From MPNP01 sp026709725 (lineage in GTDB: Bacteria; Pseudomonadota; Alphaproteobacteria; Rhodobacterales; Rhodobacteraceae): 64,000 nucleotides of DNA. The notes under the pieces are model-generated. The model was not told the origin of the DNA. It ran no database searches and worked only from the letters and a program-made list of their open reading frames with translations. A program made the translations under genes and the position numbers. This document shows positions 36,387-45,774 of this stretch, piece by piece. The DNA is taken from NCBI GenBank assembly GCA_965200805.1, contig OZ241384.1, positions 248,001 through 312,000 on the forward strand. Reading direction: 5' to 3'. Within the stretch, counting starts at the first letter, position 1. Each line of letters starts with the position of its first letter.

Positions 36387-37712
36387 ATGGCACTTGATAT
36401 ATCACGCCCCAATGATCTGCGCGCATGCTGGATGCCCTTCACCGCAAACCGGCAATTCAAAAAGAACCCGCGCCTCCTGCAATCGGCGGAGGGGATGTAC
36501 TACACAAGTGTGGACGGCCGCAGGATTCTGGACAGCAGTGCCGGCCTGTGGTGCTGCAATGCCGGGCACCGGAGCCCGCGGATTGTCAAGGCGGTGCAGG
36601 ACATGGTTCATGAACTGGACTTCGCTCCATCATTCCAGTTCGGACATCCCAGCATGTTCGAACTGGCCAATCGCATGATGGATATCCTGCCAGACCATAT
36701 GGCGCATGTGATGTTCACCAACTCCGGCTCGGAAGCTGTCGATACAGCCCTGAAGATTGCCATCGCTTACCACCGGGCCCGTGGTGAGGGTCAGCGTTTC
36801 CGGCTCATCGGTCGCGAGCGCGGCTATCATGGTGTCAACTTCGGCGGCGTGTCGGTCGGCGGTATCGTCAACAATCGCAAGGTCTATGGTGCATTGCTGG
36901 CTGGTGTTGACCACATGCGTCACACGCACCTGCCGGAGAAAAACGCCTTTTCACGCAGACAGCCCGAACACGGCGCCGAACTCGCTGATGACCTCGAACG
37001 CATCGCCATGCTCCATGGCCCCGAAACGATTGCCGCCGTCATCGTCGAGCCGCTGGCCGGCTCCACTGGTGTGCTGATCCCGCCCAAAGGCTATCTGGAA
37101 CGGCTGCGATCCATCTGTGACAGGCATGGAATTCTTCTGATCTTCGATGAGGTCATCACGGGATTTGGGCGGCTTGGGAGCCCGTTCGCCGCGGCCCACT
37201 TTGATGTCAAACCCGATATGATCACCTGCGCCAAGGGCCTGACCAACGGTGTGATCCCCATGGGGGCGGCTGTCTGTACAGCAACCATTCATGATGCATT
37301 CATGCAGGGGCCTGAATATCTTATCGAGCTGTTCCATGGCTACACCTACTCAGGCAATCCCGTGGCATCGGCTGCAGGTCTTGCCGCTCTGGAGACCTAT
37401 CGCGAGGATGGCATTTTCGAGAATGCCCGCAAAATGGCACCCGTCTTCGAAGATTCTGTTCATGCGCTGGCCGATCATCCCCATGTGATCGACATCCGCA
37501 ACGAGGGCATGGTGGCCGCAATTGAACTGGAACCCTGCCCGGGTGAGCCGACCAGACGAGCCAGCGACGTCATGCGAAAGGCCTTTGAGCGCGGACTGAT
37601 GCTGCGCACCACCGGTGATATCATTGCGCTGTCACCGCCGCTGATTGCCACACAGGCCCATCTTGATGAGCTGTTCGGGATTTTGAGTGACATTCTGAAG
37701 GATGCGGACTGA
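36387..37712 (+). CDS. Beta-alanine (omega-amino acid)-pyruvate transaminase
   Basis: A 441-residue class III PLP aminotransferase. The N-terminus ACWMPFTANRQFKKNPRLL is typical of beta-alanine:pyruvate transaminases, the aldimine Asp is in LLIFDEVITGFGRLG, and the PLP Lys is in DMITCAKGLTNGVIPMGA. It converts beta-alanine and pyruvate to malonate semialdehyde and alanine. As first gene of an operon with the amidohydrolase and dihydropyrimidinase it removes the final product of uracil degradation. The start at 36387 follows aaaggag. Confidence 0.92.
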   Translation: MALDISRPNDLRACWMPFTANRQFKKNPRLLQSAEGMYYTSVDGRRILDSSAGLWCCNAGHRSPRIVKAVQDMVHELDFAPSFQFGHPSMFELANRMMDILPDHMAHVMFTNSGSEAVDTALKIAIAYHRARGEGQRFRLIGRERGYHGVNFGGVSVGGIVNNRKVYGALLAGVDHMRHTHLPEKNAFSRRQPEHGAELADDLERIAMLHGPETIAAVIVEPLAGSTGVLIPPKGYLERLRSICDRHGILLIFDEVITGFGRLGSPFAAAHFDVKPDMITCAKGLTNGVIPMGAAVCTATIHDAFMQGPEYLIELFHGYTYSGNPVASAAGLAALETYREDGIFENARKMAPVFEDSVHALADHPHVIDIRNEGMVAAIELEPCPGEPTRRASDVMRKAFERGLMLRTTGDIIALSPPLIATQAHLDELFGILSDILKDAD

Positions 37713-37750
37713 GACGATCAGTCCCGCGATCAATCAGGGGTGGAGGCATC

Positions 37751-39004
37751 ATGGCAGTCCATACAGGCAATCTGCGTATCGACGATCACCGACTCTGGGA
37801 GTCCATCCACGCAATGGCAGAAATCGGACCGGGTGTGGCGGGCGGCAACAACCGTCAGGCTCTGACCGATGCCGATGGTGAAGGTCGTGAACTGTTCAGG
37901 ACATGGTGCAGGGCAGCCGGCTGCACTGTGGGCGTTGACGCAATGGGGACCATGTTTGCTGAACGACCCGGAACGGACCCCGATGCCCTCCCCGTTTATG
38001 TCGGATCACATCTTGACACACAGCCAACCGGCGGACGCTATGATGGCGTGCTGGGGGTTCTGGGCGCTCTCGAGCTGGTCCGGACCCTCAATGATTCCGG
38101 GATCAGGACGCGGCGGCCGATTGTCGTCACCAACTGGACCAATGAAGAGGGGACCCGCTTCGCTCCGGCAATGCTCGCATCGGGGGTGTTTGCCGGCATT
38201 CATGAGCTGGACTGGGCCCTCGACCGGGTTGATGCCGAAGGTACGCGTTTCGGCGATGCGCTGGTCCGGATTGGCTGGCAGGGCGATGAAGCGGTCGGCA
38301 GCCGCACGATGGCTGCTTTTTTTGAGTTGCATATCGAACAGGGTGCAATTCTGGAAGCCGAGGAGATGGATATCGGCGTCGTGACACATGGCCAGGGCCT
38401 GCGCTGGACAGAAATCACCATCACCGGACGTGAAGCCCATACGGGCGCAACCCCCATGCCAATGCGACGCAATGCCGGTCTGGGCATGGCGCGGATTCTG
38501 CAACTCATTGATGAGATCGCCTGGAGTCACCAGCCCAATGCGGTGGGTGGCGTCGGTCATATTGATGTCTATCCGAACAGCCGCAATGTCATCCCCGGTC
38601 GTGTGGTCTTCACTGCAGATACCCGCGCCCCTGACAGGGATGTGATTGAAGACATGGTCAGCCGCCTGAAATCGGGAGCCCGACGCATCTGCAATGAGCT
38701 CGATCTGGATGTATCGTTCGAAACCGTTGGTCAATTCGACCCGGTCACCTTTGACCGGGAATGTGTTGGAGCGGTGCGCAATGCCGCTGAGCAGCTGGGC
38801 TACCGCCATCGTGACATCGTCTCGGGCGCCGGACATGATGCATGCTGGATCAACCGGGTTGCGCCAACCGCCATGATCATGTGCCCATGCGTTGACGGGC
38901 TGTCGCACAATGAAGCCGAAACGATTACCCGTGACTGGGCCGCCGCGGGAACCAATGTCCTCCTGCATGCGGTTCTGGCCACCGCCGAGGTGGTCAGTGC
39001 CTGA
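37751..39004 (+). CDS. Zn-dependent amidohydrolase, probable beta-ureidopropionase (N-carbamoyl-beta-alanine amidohydrolase)
   Basis: A 417-residue M20-type hydrolase. Metal and active-site residues are seen in VGSHLDTQPTGGRYDGVLG, TNWTNEEGTRF, FELHIEQGAILE and the late His of VDGLSHNEAE. The lid domain carries TGREAHTGATPMPMR. This family includes allantoate amidohydrolases, L-carbamoylases and beta-ureidopropionases; the next-door dihydropyrimidinase makes N-carbamoyl-beta-alanine, so the last is by far the most likely. The start at 37751 has ggtggagg upstream. Confidence 0.9.
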   Translation: MAVHTGNLRIDDHRLWESIHAMAEIGPGVAGGNNRQALTDADGEGRELFRTWCRAAGCTVGVDAMGTMFAERPGTDPDALPVYVGSHLDTQPTGGRYDGVLGVLGALELVRTLNDSGIRTRRPIVVTNWTNEEGTRFAPAMLASGVFAGIHELDWALDRVDAEGTRFGDALVRIGWQGDEAVGSRTMAAFFELHIEQGAILEAEEMDIGVVTHGQGLRWTEITITGREAHTGATPMPMRRNAGLGMARILQLIDEIAWSHQPNAVGGVGHIDVYPNSRNVIPGRVVFTADTRAPDRDVIEDMVSRLKSGARRICNELDLDVSFETVGQFDPVTFDRECVGAVRNAAEQLGYRHRDIVSGAGHDACWINRVAPTAMIMCPCVDGLSHNEAETITRDWAAAGTNVLLHAVLATAEVVSA

Positions 39005-39042
39005 TTCTGCTGTCCGTAACTGATGAACACAAGGAGAAGACC

Positions 39043-40503
39043 ATGAGTCGTGTCATAAGGGGTGGCACCGTCATCACCGCTGATCGCAGTTTCGAGGCGG
39101 ACATCCGAATCGAAGGGGAGACGATCGCGGAGATCGGTTCCGATCTCAAAGGTGAGACATATGTCGATGCCACGGATGCCTTTGTGATTCCGGGTGGAAT
39201 CGATCCGCATACTCACCTTGAGATGCCGTTTATGGGCACGACAGCCGCCGAGACATTTGAGTCGGGGACCTGGGCGGCGGCGGCTGGCGGAACCACCATG
39301 CTGGTTGATTTTTGTCTGCCGGGTGAAGACGGCTCCATCGTCAATGCCATCAATGAATGGCACCGGAAATCAGCACCGCAGATCTGCACTGATATCGGCT
39401 ATCATATGGCCATCACCGGATGGAACGAGACCATCTTCAACGAGATGAAGGCAGCTGTCGATATGGGCGTCAACTCGTTCAAGCATTTTATGGCCTACAA
39501 AGGCGCCCTGATGATCGAAGATGATGAGATGTATGCATCCTTTGCCCGTTGCCGGGATCTCGGCGCCCTGCCCATGGTCCACGCTGAGAATGGTGACATC
39601 GTGGCCGAACTCCAGCAAAAGTACCTTGCGGCCGGAATCACCGGTCCTGAAGGACACGCCTACTCGCGACCGCCGGAAGTCGAAGGTGAGGCAGCCAACC
39701 GTGCGATCATGATTGCCGATGCGGTCGGTGTGCCCCTCTATATTGTTCATGTCTCATGCGAGCAGGCGCATGAAGCCATCCGCCGGGCCCGCCAGAACGG
39801 CATGCGGGTTTATGGTGAGCCCCTGATCCAGTTCCTGACGCTGGATGAGAGCGTCTACCAGAACACGGACTGGGAATATGCCGCACAACGGGTCATGTCG
39901 CCACCGTTCCGTTCGAGGGAACATCAGGAAGGACTCTGGAACGGATTGGCTGCCGGGTCACTCCAGGTTGTGGCAACGGACCACGCAGCCTTCACCACGG
40001 AACAGAAACAGATGGGTGTGGATAATTTTACCATGATTCCAAACGGAACCGGAGGGCTGGAGGAACGCATGGCGGTGCTGTGGACGAAAGGTGTTGAATC
40101 CGGGCGGCTGACTCCGAGTGAGTTTGTGGCAGCCACCTCGACCAATATCGCCAAGATTCTCAATATCTACCCCCGGAAGGGCAGCCTGGAGAGGGGGGCG
40201 GATGCCGACATCGTTGTCTGGGATCCGAAGATCGGCAAAACCCTCTCGGCGGCAACGCAGAAATCTGTCCTGGACTACAATGTCTTTGAAGGTTTTGAGG
40301 TCGGGGCGCAGCCCCGCTACACACTCTCTCGCGGCGAAGTCATCTGGGCATGGGGACAGAACTCACAGCCACAGCCGGGCCGCGGCCGCTTCGTGCCCCG
40401 CCGACCCTTCCCGGCGGTTCATGGTGCCGTCTCGCGCTGGAAAGAACTCAACTCACCACGCCGCATCGCCCGCGACCCGCTGAATATTCCTGCCGGAGTC
40501 TGA
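39043..40503 (+). CDS. hydA: Dihydropyrimidinase
   Basis: A 486-residue binuclear amidohydrolase. Zinc ligands are HxH in GGIDPHTHLEMPF, the carboxylated Lys in FKHFMAYKGALM, His in VHAENGD and YIVHVSCEQAHEA, and Asp in VATDHAAF. It hydrolyses dihydrouracil or dihydrothymine to N-carbamoyl-beta-amino acids in the cytoplasm. The start at 39043 follows aaggagaag. The first enzyme of the pathway, dihydropyrimidine dehydrogenase, is not in the window. Confidence 0.95.
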   Translation: MSRVIRGGTVITADRSFEADIRIEGETIAEIGSDLKGETYVDATDAFVIPGGIDPHTHLEMPFMGTTAAETFESGTWAAAAGGTTMLVDFCLPGEDGSIVNAINEWHRKSAPQICTDIGYHMAITGWNETIFNEMKAAVDMGVNSFKHFMAYKGALMIEDDEMYASFARCRDLGALPMVHAENGDIVAELQQKYLAAGITGPEGHAYSRPPEVEGEAANRAIMIADAVGVPLYIVHVSCEQAHEAIRRARQNGMRVYGEPLIQFLTLDESVYQNTDWEYAAQRVMSPPFRSREHQEGLWNGLAAGSLQVVATDHAAFTTEQKQMGVDNFTMIPNGTGGLEERMAVLWTKGVESGRLTPSEFVAATSTNIAKILNIYPRKGSLERGADADIVVWDPKIGKTLSAATQKSVLDYNVFEGFEVGAQPRYTLSRGEVIWAWGQNSQPQPGRGRFVPRRPFPAVHGAVSRWKELNSPRRIARDPLNIPAGV

Positions 40504-40530
40504 ATGAGCCCGGCCGCAGAATGACATGAC

Positions 40531-41334
40531 ATGGAGACCCCCTTGACATCATCCGGACCGGATTCCGTTATCGAGGCCAGGGGGCTCTGTCTTGATTTTC
40601 CGACCCGGGATGGCATCATCTCGGCCCTCAGCGATGTTGATCTGACAATCCAGCGCGGAGATTTTGTCTCATTTATTGGACCTTCAGGCTGCGGAAAAAC
40701 CACGTTCCTGCGTGTCATCGCCGCGCTCGAAACACCCACAAGCGGCACAGTCACCGTCAATGGCCTGACACCGGATGAGGCCCGCCGGCAGCGGGCCTAC
40801 GGGTATGTGTTCCAGGCCGCCGGACTCTATCCCTGGCGCAGTATTCTCGGCAATGTAAAACTCCCGCTGGAGATCATGGGATATGATCGCGACGAGCAGG
40901 TTCGCAGGGCCAGGAATGCCATCAATCTCGTCGGGCTCAATGGATTTGAGAAACGCTTCCCGTGGCAGCTCTCGGGAGGCATGCAGCAGCGCGCCTCCAT
41001 CGCCCGCGCACTCTCATTTGATGCCGATATCCTCCTGATGGACGAACCCTTCGGTGCACTTGATGAGATCGTCCGCGACCACCTGAATGAGCAACTCCTG
41101 TCACTCTGGGACAGAACCGGCAAGACGGTTGCTTTTGTCACGCATTCCATTCCCGAAGCTGTCTATCTTTCGACCAGGATTGTGGTCATGAGTCCCCGCC
41201 CGGGCCGGATTATTGATGTCATCGAGAGTCCCCTGCCCGGTGATCGGCCGCTTGAGATCCGCGACAGTTCCGAATTCATCCGGATCGCCCAGCGGGTTCG
41301 CAACGGTCTCAGGGCCGGCCACAGTTATGAATGA
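40531..41334 (+). CDS. ABC importer ATPase (nitrate/taurine/pyrimidine type)
   Basis: A 267-residue ATPase of the SsuB/TauB/ThiZ type: Walker A GPSGCGKTT, signature LSGGMQQRASIARAL, Walker B ILLMDEPFGALDEIVRD, switch VTHSIPEA. The start may be ATG 40531 or a TTG at 40543, which has ggag 8 nt upstream. It energises the two permeases that follow. The operon setting points to uptake of a pyrimidine or a breakdown intermediate. Confidence 0.93.
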   Translation: METPLTSSGPDSVIEARGLCLDFPTRDGIISALSDVDLTIQRGDFVSFIGPSGCGKTTFLRVIAALETPTSGTVTVNGLTPDEARRQRAYGYVFQAAGLYPWRSILGNVKLPLEIMGYDRDEQVRRARNAINLVGLNGFEKRFPWQLSGGMQQRASIARALSFDADILLMDEPFGALDEIVRDHLNEQLLSLWDRTGKTVAFVTHSIPEAVYLSTRIVVMSPRPGRIIDVIESPLPGDRPLEIRDSSEFIRIAQRVRNGLRAGHSYE

Positions 41335-42263
41335 ATCACGGGAATGAAAAGCATTGCAGTCGGAAGCGGGCTGAGCCCCTCATGAATTCCCAGACCCCCT
41401 CGGGCCGTCTCCTCCCGATCCTGGCCATGATCCTCGCAGTCATTGTCATCTGGTATCTTGGCGCAGCCACAATGAACACAGGAGCCATTCTCGATCAGGC
41501 CGAACGGATGGGAAAGACAGTCGAATTCAGCACGGCCCTCGCTGATTCCATGAGTCAGGCACGACCAAAATTGCCGGCACCGCACCAGATTGCTGTTGAG
41601 ATCTGGGGGACCACCATCGCGCAACATCTCACATCGCCGCGCAACATTCTCTTCCATGCCTGGGTGACGCTCTCAGCAACGCTGCTTGGCTTTCTCATTG
41701 GCTCGCTGCTTGGAATTCTCCTTGCGATCAGCATTCTGAACAGCCGGGCCATGGATTATGGGGTCATGCCCTGGCTTGTTGCCAGCCAGACGATCCCAAT
41801 TCTGGCGATCGCACCGATGATCATCGTCATTCTCAATTCCATCGGATTGGCCGGCCTTGTCCCGAAATCCATCATTTCGGCCTATCTGTCCTTTTTCCCG
41901 GTCGCCGTGGGAATGGTCACCGGGCTCCGGTGCCCCGACCGCATACAGACAGATCTGATGCACACCTACAACGCCTCCCCATCGCAGATCTTCTGGAAAC
42001 TGCGGGCTCCGGTTTCGGTCCCCTTTCTCTTTACCTCACTCAAGATTGCCATTGCCGCATCCCTTGTCGGGGCAATTGTCGGCGAGTTGCCCACGGGTGC
42101 GGTCGCCGGCCTTGGTGCCCGGATGCTCGCCGGCAGCTACTACGGCCAGACAATCCAGATCTGGTCCGCTCTCATCACAGCCGCCATTCTTGCCGCATGT
42201 CTCGTCGGCCTGATTTCCTTCATCCAGCGACAGGTCATGACCACAATGGGGATGGTCCGGTGA
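41331..42263 (+). CDS. ABC importer permease (SsuC/TauC type)
   Basis: A 310-residue inner-membrane protein whose ATG overlaps the ATPase stop by 4 nt. TM1 is near residues 27-45, then a periplasmic stretch of about 60 residues, then five helices with the transporter motif PSQIFWKLRAPVSVPFLFTSLK in the cytoplasmic coupling loop. A second Met at 41382 would remove 17 polar residues and is possible. It pairs with the next permease. Confidence 0.9.
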   Translation: MNHGNEKHCSRKRAEPLMNSQTPSGRLLPILAMILAVIVIWYLGAATMNTGAILDQAERMGKTVEFSTALADSMSQARPKLPAPHQIAVEIWGTTIAQHLTSPRNILFHAWVTLSATLLGFLIGSLLGILLAISILNSRAMDYGVMPWLVASQTIPILAIAPMIIVILNSIGLAGLVPKSIISAYLSFFPVAVGMVTGLRCPDRIQTDLMHTYNASPSQIFWKLRAPVSVPFLFTSLKIAIAASLVGAIVGELPTGAVAGLGARMLAGSYYGQTIQIWSALITAAILAACLVGLISFIQRQVMTTMGMVR

Positions 42264-42275
42264 CAGAGGCGGCCA

Positions 42276-43115
42276 ATGATTGAAGTCGTTCTTGCACTGG
42301 TCATCTGGGGGCTGGCCTGGTGGGCCAACATCCGTCTTGCGGCCCACGGGGCGACACGGATCCTTCGTTTTGCAGTCCCGGTCATCTTCGGTCTTACAAT
42401 CATCGTCATGTGGGAGCTGCTGGTTCGCGGGCTCAATGTCCCCGGTGTCATTCTGCCGCCACCTTCCGCCATTGCCGCAACATTTGCCGGGAGTCTGGAG
42501 ATTCTCTGGGTCGACCTGCTTGAGACATTCGTCAAAGGCGCGCTCAGCGGTTATGTCATCGGCTGCGGCTCCGCGATTCTCTTTGCCATCCTGACGGATC
42601 GCTCGACGTTTCTCAAACGCGGCCTCCTGCCCCTTGGCAACGTCTTCTCGGCTCTGCCGATCATTGGCACCGCTCCCATCTTTGTCATGTGGTACGGGTT
42701 CGGCTGGCAGTCAAAAGCCGCCGTCGTGGTCGCCATGACGTTCTTTCCCATGCTGGTCAGCACTGTGCAGGGCCTGCAGGCTTCAGGATCCATGCAGCGT
42801 GATATCCTGCGCACCTATGGTTCAAGCTACTGGCAGACACTGATCAAATTGCGGATTCCATCCGCCATGCCCTCTGTCTTCAACGGGCTCAAGATCTGCA
42901 CAACGCTCTCCCTCATCGGCGCCATTGTGGCAGAATTCTTCGGATCGCCGATCAGGGGGATGGGGTTCCGGATCTCGACCGAAGTCGGTCGTCTGGCCCT
43001 CGACCTGGTCTGGGCCGAGATCGTTCTCGCCGCGATCATCGGCTGCAGTTTTTACGGGTTGGTCGCAGCAATTGACAACAGGGTGAGTTTTTGGCACCCT
43101 TCACGGCGTTCATGA
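42276..43115 (+). CDS. ABC importer permease (SsuC/TauC type)
   Basis: A 279-residue six-helix permease. The coupling loop reads SSYWQTLIKLRIPSAMPSVFNGLK, with PIIGTAPIFVMWYGFGWQSK before it. It starts 12 bp after the first permease gene. Two different permeases imply a heterodimeric channel, as in NMT1/THI5-type importers. Confidence 0.91.
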   Translation: MIEVVLALVIWGLAWWANIRLAAHGATRILRFAVPVIFGLTIIVMWELLVRGLNVPGVILPPPSAIAATFAGSLEILWVDLLETFVKGALSGYVIGCGSAILFAILTDRSTFLKRGLLPLGNVFSALPIIGTAPIFVMWYGFGWQSKAAVVVAMTFFPMLVSTVQGLQASGSMQRDILRTYGSSYWQTLIKLRIPSAMPSVFNGLKICTTLSLIGAIVAEFFGSPIRGMGFRISTEVGRLALDLVWAEIVLAAIIGCSFYGLVAAIDNRVSFWHPSRRS

Positions 43116-43180
43116 TTGCGTATACACGGATACCGGTCACAAAAATGAAAAGACACAGCAACAGCAACAGGATTCAGACG

Positions 43181-44170
43181 ATGAAACAACTCTTGGGACT
43201 CCTTTCAGCCCTCACTCTCCTCCTCGGGCTCGGCAGTGCCCTACAGGCGGCCGATTCCCTGACATTGCAACTGAAGTGGGTCACGCAGGCACAATTCGCC
43301 GGCTACTATGTTGCCCTCGACAAGGGCTATTATGCCGAAGAGGGCCTTGATGTCACCGTCAATGCCGGAGGGCCGGACATTGCACCGCCACAACTCATCG
43401 CCGGCGGTGCCGCTGACCTGATCATCGAATGGCTGCCCGCAGCCCTCGCCGCCCGCGAGAGGGGACTGCCCCTGGTCAATATCGCGCAGCCCTTCAAGTC
43501 ATCCGGGCTGATGCTGACATGCCGCAAGGATACCGGCATCACATCGCCGGCGGATTTCCCCGGTCGCACCCTTGGTGTCTGGTATTTCGGGAATGAGTAT
43601 CCCTTTCTCAGCTGGATGAGCCAGCTCGGAATTCCCACCGATGGTTCCGAAGGCGGCGTCACGGTGATCAAGCAGGGCTTCAATGTTGACCCTCTGCTCT
43701 CAGGCCAGGCTGACTGCATCTCGACCATGACCTACAATGAGTACTGGCAGGTGATCGATGCCGGTTATGCGCCGGATGACCTGATCACCTTCAAGTATGA
43801 GGAGCAGGGCGTGGCAACACTTGAGGATGGGATCTATGCGCTGGAAAGCAGTCTTGATGATCCGGCAATGGTCGACAGGTTCGTTCGCTTTGTCCGTGCG
43901 TCCATGAGGGGCTGGAAATATGCCGAGGCCAATCCGGATGAAGCGGCGGATATCGTTCTCAGCTATGATCTTACCGGTGCCCAGACCGAGGAGCATCAGC
44001 GCAGGATGATGGGAGAAATTGCCAAACTGACCGCCGGCTCCAATGGAGAGTTGTCCGAAGCCGATTTCAACCGGACAGTTGATACGCTTCTCGGGGGTGG
44101 CTCTGATCCGGTCATCACCAAACGGCCGGAAGGTGCCTGGACACACGTCATCACAGACCAGGCCCTGTAG
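43181..44170 (+). CDS. ABC substrate-binding protein, NMT1/THI5-like
   Basis: A 329-residue periplasmic protein with signal peptide MKQLLGLLSALTLLLGLGSA cut near QAAD. The mature part LQLKWVTQAQFAGYYVALDKG matches NMT1/THI5-like proteins, which bind pyrimidine-type ligands such as hydroxymethylpyrimidine precursors and riboflavin. The start at 43181 is chosen because the signal peptide begins there; another Met is 12 codons upstream. As the last gene of the pyrimidine degradation operon it probably captures uracil, thymine, a dihydropyrimidine or a ureido acid. Confidence 0.91.
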   Translation: MKQLLGLLSALTLLLGLGSALQAADSLTLQLKWVTQAQFAGYYVALDKGYYAEEGLDVTVNAGGPDIAPPQLIAGGAADLIIEWLPAALAARERGLPLVNIAQPFKSSGLMLTCRKDTGITSPADFPGRTLGVWYFGNEYPFLSWMSQLGIPTDGSEGGVTVIKQGFNVDPLLSGQADCISTMTYNEYWQVIDAGYAPDDLITFKYEEQGVATLEDGIYALESSLDDPAMVDRFVRFVRASMRGWKYAEANPDEAADIVLSYDLTGAQTEEHQRRMMGEIAKLTAGSNGELSEADFNRTVDTLLGGGSDPVITKRPEGAWTHVITDQAL

Positions 44171-44219
44171 CCGGAGATTCCGACTGACGGATATCATTCC
44201 CGTTCCTGACACATTCCCG

Positions 44220-44247
44220 ACCGGGTGGGCAGATGTGCCTGCCCGGT
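44220..44247 (+). terminator. Imperfect hairpin after the pyrimidine operon
   Basis: Arms accgggtgggca (44220-44231) and tgcctgcccggt (44236-44247) pair except for two central mismatches around a 4-nt loop, in the gap between the binding-protein gene and phoH. No T-run follows, so termination is only suggested by position. Confidence 0.35.
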
Positions 44248-44284
44248 GCTTGGTCGCGTGCCATGTTCTGCATCCGAGAGATGT

Positions 44285-45244
44285 ATGACTGTCGCCAGCC
44301 CTCCCGGTGAAACCCTCGCTGTCTACGACGACAATCTCCTGCTGCTGGCCCTTTGCGGCACCCACGATGAGAATCTGGATCGGATTGAGCGAACACTGGG
44401 GATTCAGATTGTCCGTCGCGGCAATCGGATTGTGCTCGCTGGCAGCCTTGAGCGCCGCCTCAGGGCCAAGGCAGCCCTTGATGCACTCTATTCCGGCCTC
44501 GCAAGTGACAGCACCGTCGATTTTGGTGATATCGACCGGGTCCTCAATCACCAGAAGGACTCCCCGGACATGGCTTCCGAAGCCTCCGATCTGCTCACCA
44601 TCACAACCCGTCGTCGGCAGGTCATTCCGATCAACGCCCGCCAGGCTGACTACATCAAGGCACTCAGGACCAGCGAGATGGTTTTTGGAATCGGTCCGGC
44701 CGGTACGGGCAAAACCTATCTTGCCGTCGCTGCCGCAGTCGCAGCCCTGCTTGATGGACGCGTGCGGCGCATCATTCTCTCAAGGCCGGCGGTCGAGGCC
44801 GGTGAGCATCTCGGTTTCCTGCCCGGAGACATGAAGGAAAAGATTGATCCTTACATGCAACCGCTCTTTGATGCCCTGCGGGACTTTCTGCCACTGAAGA
44901 CGCTCAACCATCATCTTGAACAGCAAACCATTGAAATCGCCCCCCTCGCCTTCATGCGCGGTCGAACCCTGAGCGAGGCATTCGTCATTCTCGATGAAGC
45001 GCAGAACACCACCCGGCTGCAAATGAAGATGTTTCTCACACGCCTCGGTCACGGGTCACGCATGGTTGTCAATGGCGATGTCAGCCAGATTGATCTCCCC
45101 GGGGGTCAGGGTTCGGGCCTGGTGGATGCCAGGAGCCGCCTGTCAGGTCTCGGCGACATCGAATTCGTGACCTTTTGCTCCAGTGATGTTGTCCGCCATG
45201 GCCTCGTGGGCCGCATCATCAATGCCTATGCCCGGAAGATGTGA
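44285..45244 (+). CDS. phoH: PhoH-like ATPase (YbeZ)
   Basis: A 319-residue protein. A short N-terminal KH-like part is followed by the PhoH P-loop domain with Walker A GPAGTGKT (near residue 137), RPAVEAGEHLGFLPGD, and Walker B AFVILDEAQNTT. Family members are cytoplasmic nucleotide-binding proteins coupled to the RNase YbeY in RNA processing. It is the first gene of the conserved phoH-ybeY-corC-lnt order. The start at 44285 is chosen by family N-terminus; the ribosome site (gagag) is weak. Confidence 0.94.
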   Translation: MTVASPPGETLAVYDDNLLLLALCGTHDENLDRIERTLGIQIVRRGNRIVLAGSLERRLRAKAALDALYSGLASDSTVDFGDIDRVLNHQKDSPDMASEASDLLTITTRRRQVIPINARQADYIKALRTSEMVFGIGPAGTGKTYLAVAAAVAALLDGRVRRIILSRPAVEAGEHLGFLPGDMKEKIDPYMQPLFDALRDFLPLKTLNHHLEQQTIEIAPLAFMRGRTLSEAFVILDEAQNTTRLQMKMFLTRLGHGSRMVVNGDVSQIDLPGGQGSGLVDARSRLSGLGDIEFVTFCSSDVVRHGLVGRIINAYARKM

Positions 45245-45266
45245 CAGGGGCACGACCACCGCTGTC

Positions 45267-45728
45267 ATGGCCGTGATTCATGTTGATGACTCCCGCTGGG
45301 ACAGCATGAACTGTGCCGAACGGATTCAATCGGCATGCCACGCCGCCGTCACCGTCACATCGCTTCTTCCGCAGAACAGCTGTGCACATATCAGTCTTCT
45401 CCTTTGCAATGATGCAAGGATCCGGGGTCTCAACCGGCAGTTCCGCCGCAAGGACCGCCCCACAGATGTCCTGTCATTTCCCAGCGATGGCTTTCGGACC
45501 CCGGATCACCCGAATGATCTCTTCCTTGGTGATATTGCACTTGCTTTCGAGAGTTGTCGCCGGGGTGCATCCGAAGCATCTGTCAGCCTTGCGGACCACA
45601 TTGAACATCTTGTCATCCACGGCTGCCTGCATTTGCTCGGATTTGATCACGATACCGAGGAAAATTTCCGGAAAATGTCATATTTGGAGACAGTGGCCCT
45701 TGCAAAGACCAGAACTTATGTTCCATAG
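45267..45728 (+). CDS. ybeY: Endoribonuclease YbeY
   Basis: A 153-residue protein with the zinc site HGCLHLLGFDHD (three His) at about residues 117-128 and the preceding RRKDRPTDVLSFP motif. YbeY acts in 16S rRNA 3'-end maturation and ribosome quality control. It starts 22 bp after phoH at ATG 45267; an open frame reaching back into phoH is rejected. A GTG two codons later is an alternative start. Confidence 0.94.
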   Translation: MAVIHVDDSRWDSMNCAERIQSACHAAVTVTSLLPQNSCAHISLLLCNDARIRGLNRQFRRKDRPTDVLSFPSDGFRTPDHPNDLFLGDIALAFESCRRGASEASVSLADHIEHLVIHGCLHLLGFDHDTEENFRKMSYLETVALAKTRTYVP

Positions 45729-45774
45729 AACCGGGTGCAGACATTCTGTGTCTGACACAGAGTTGGGAACAGGA

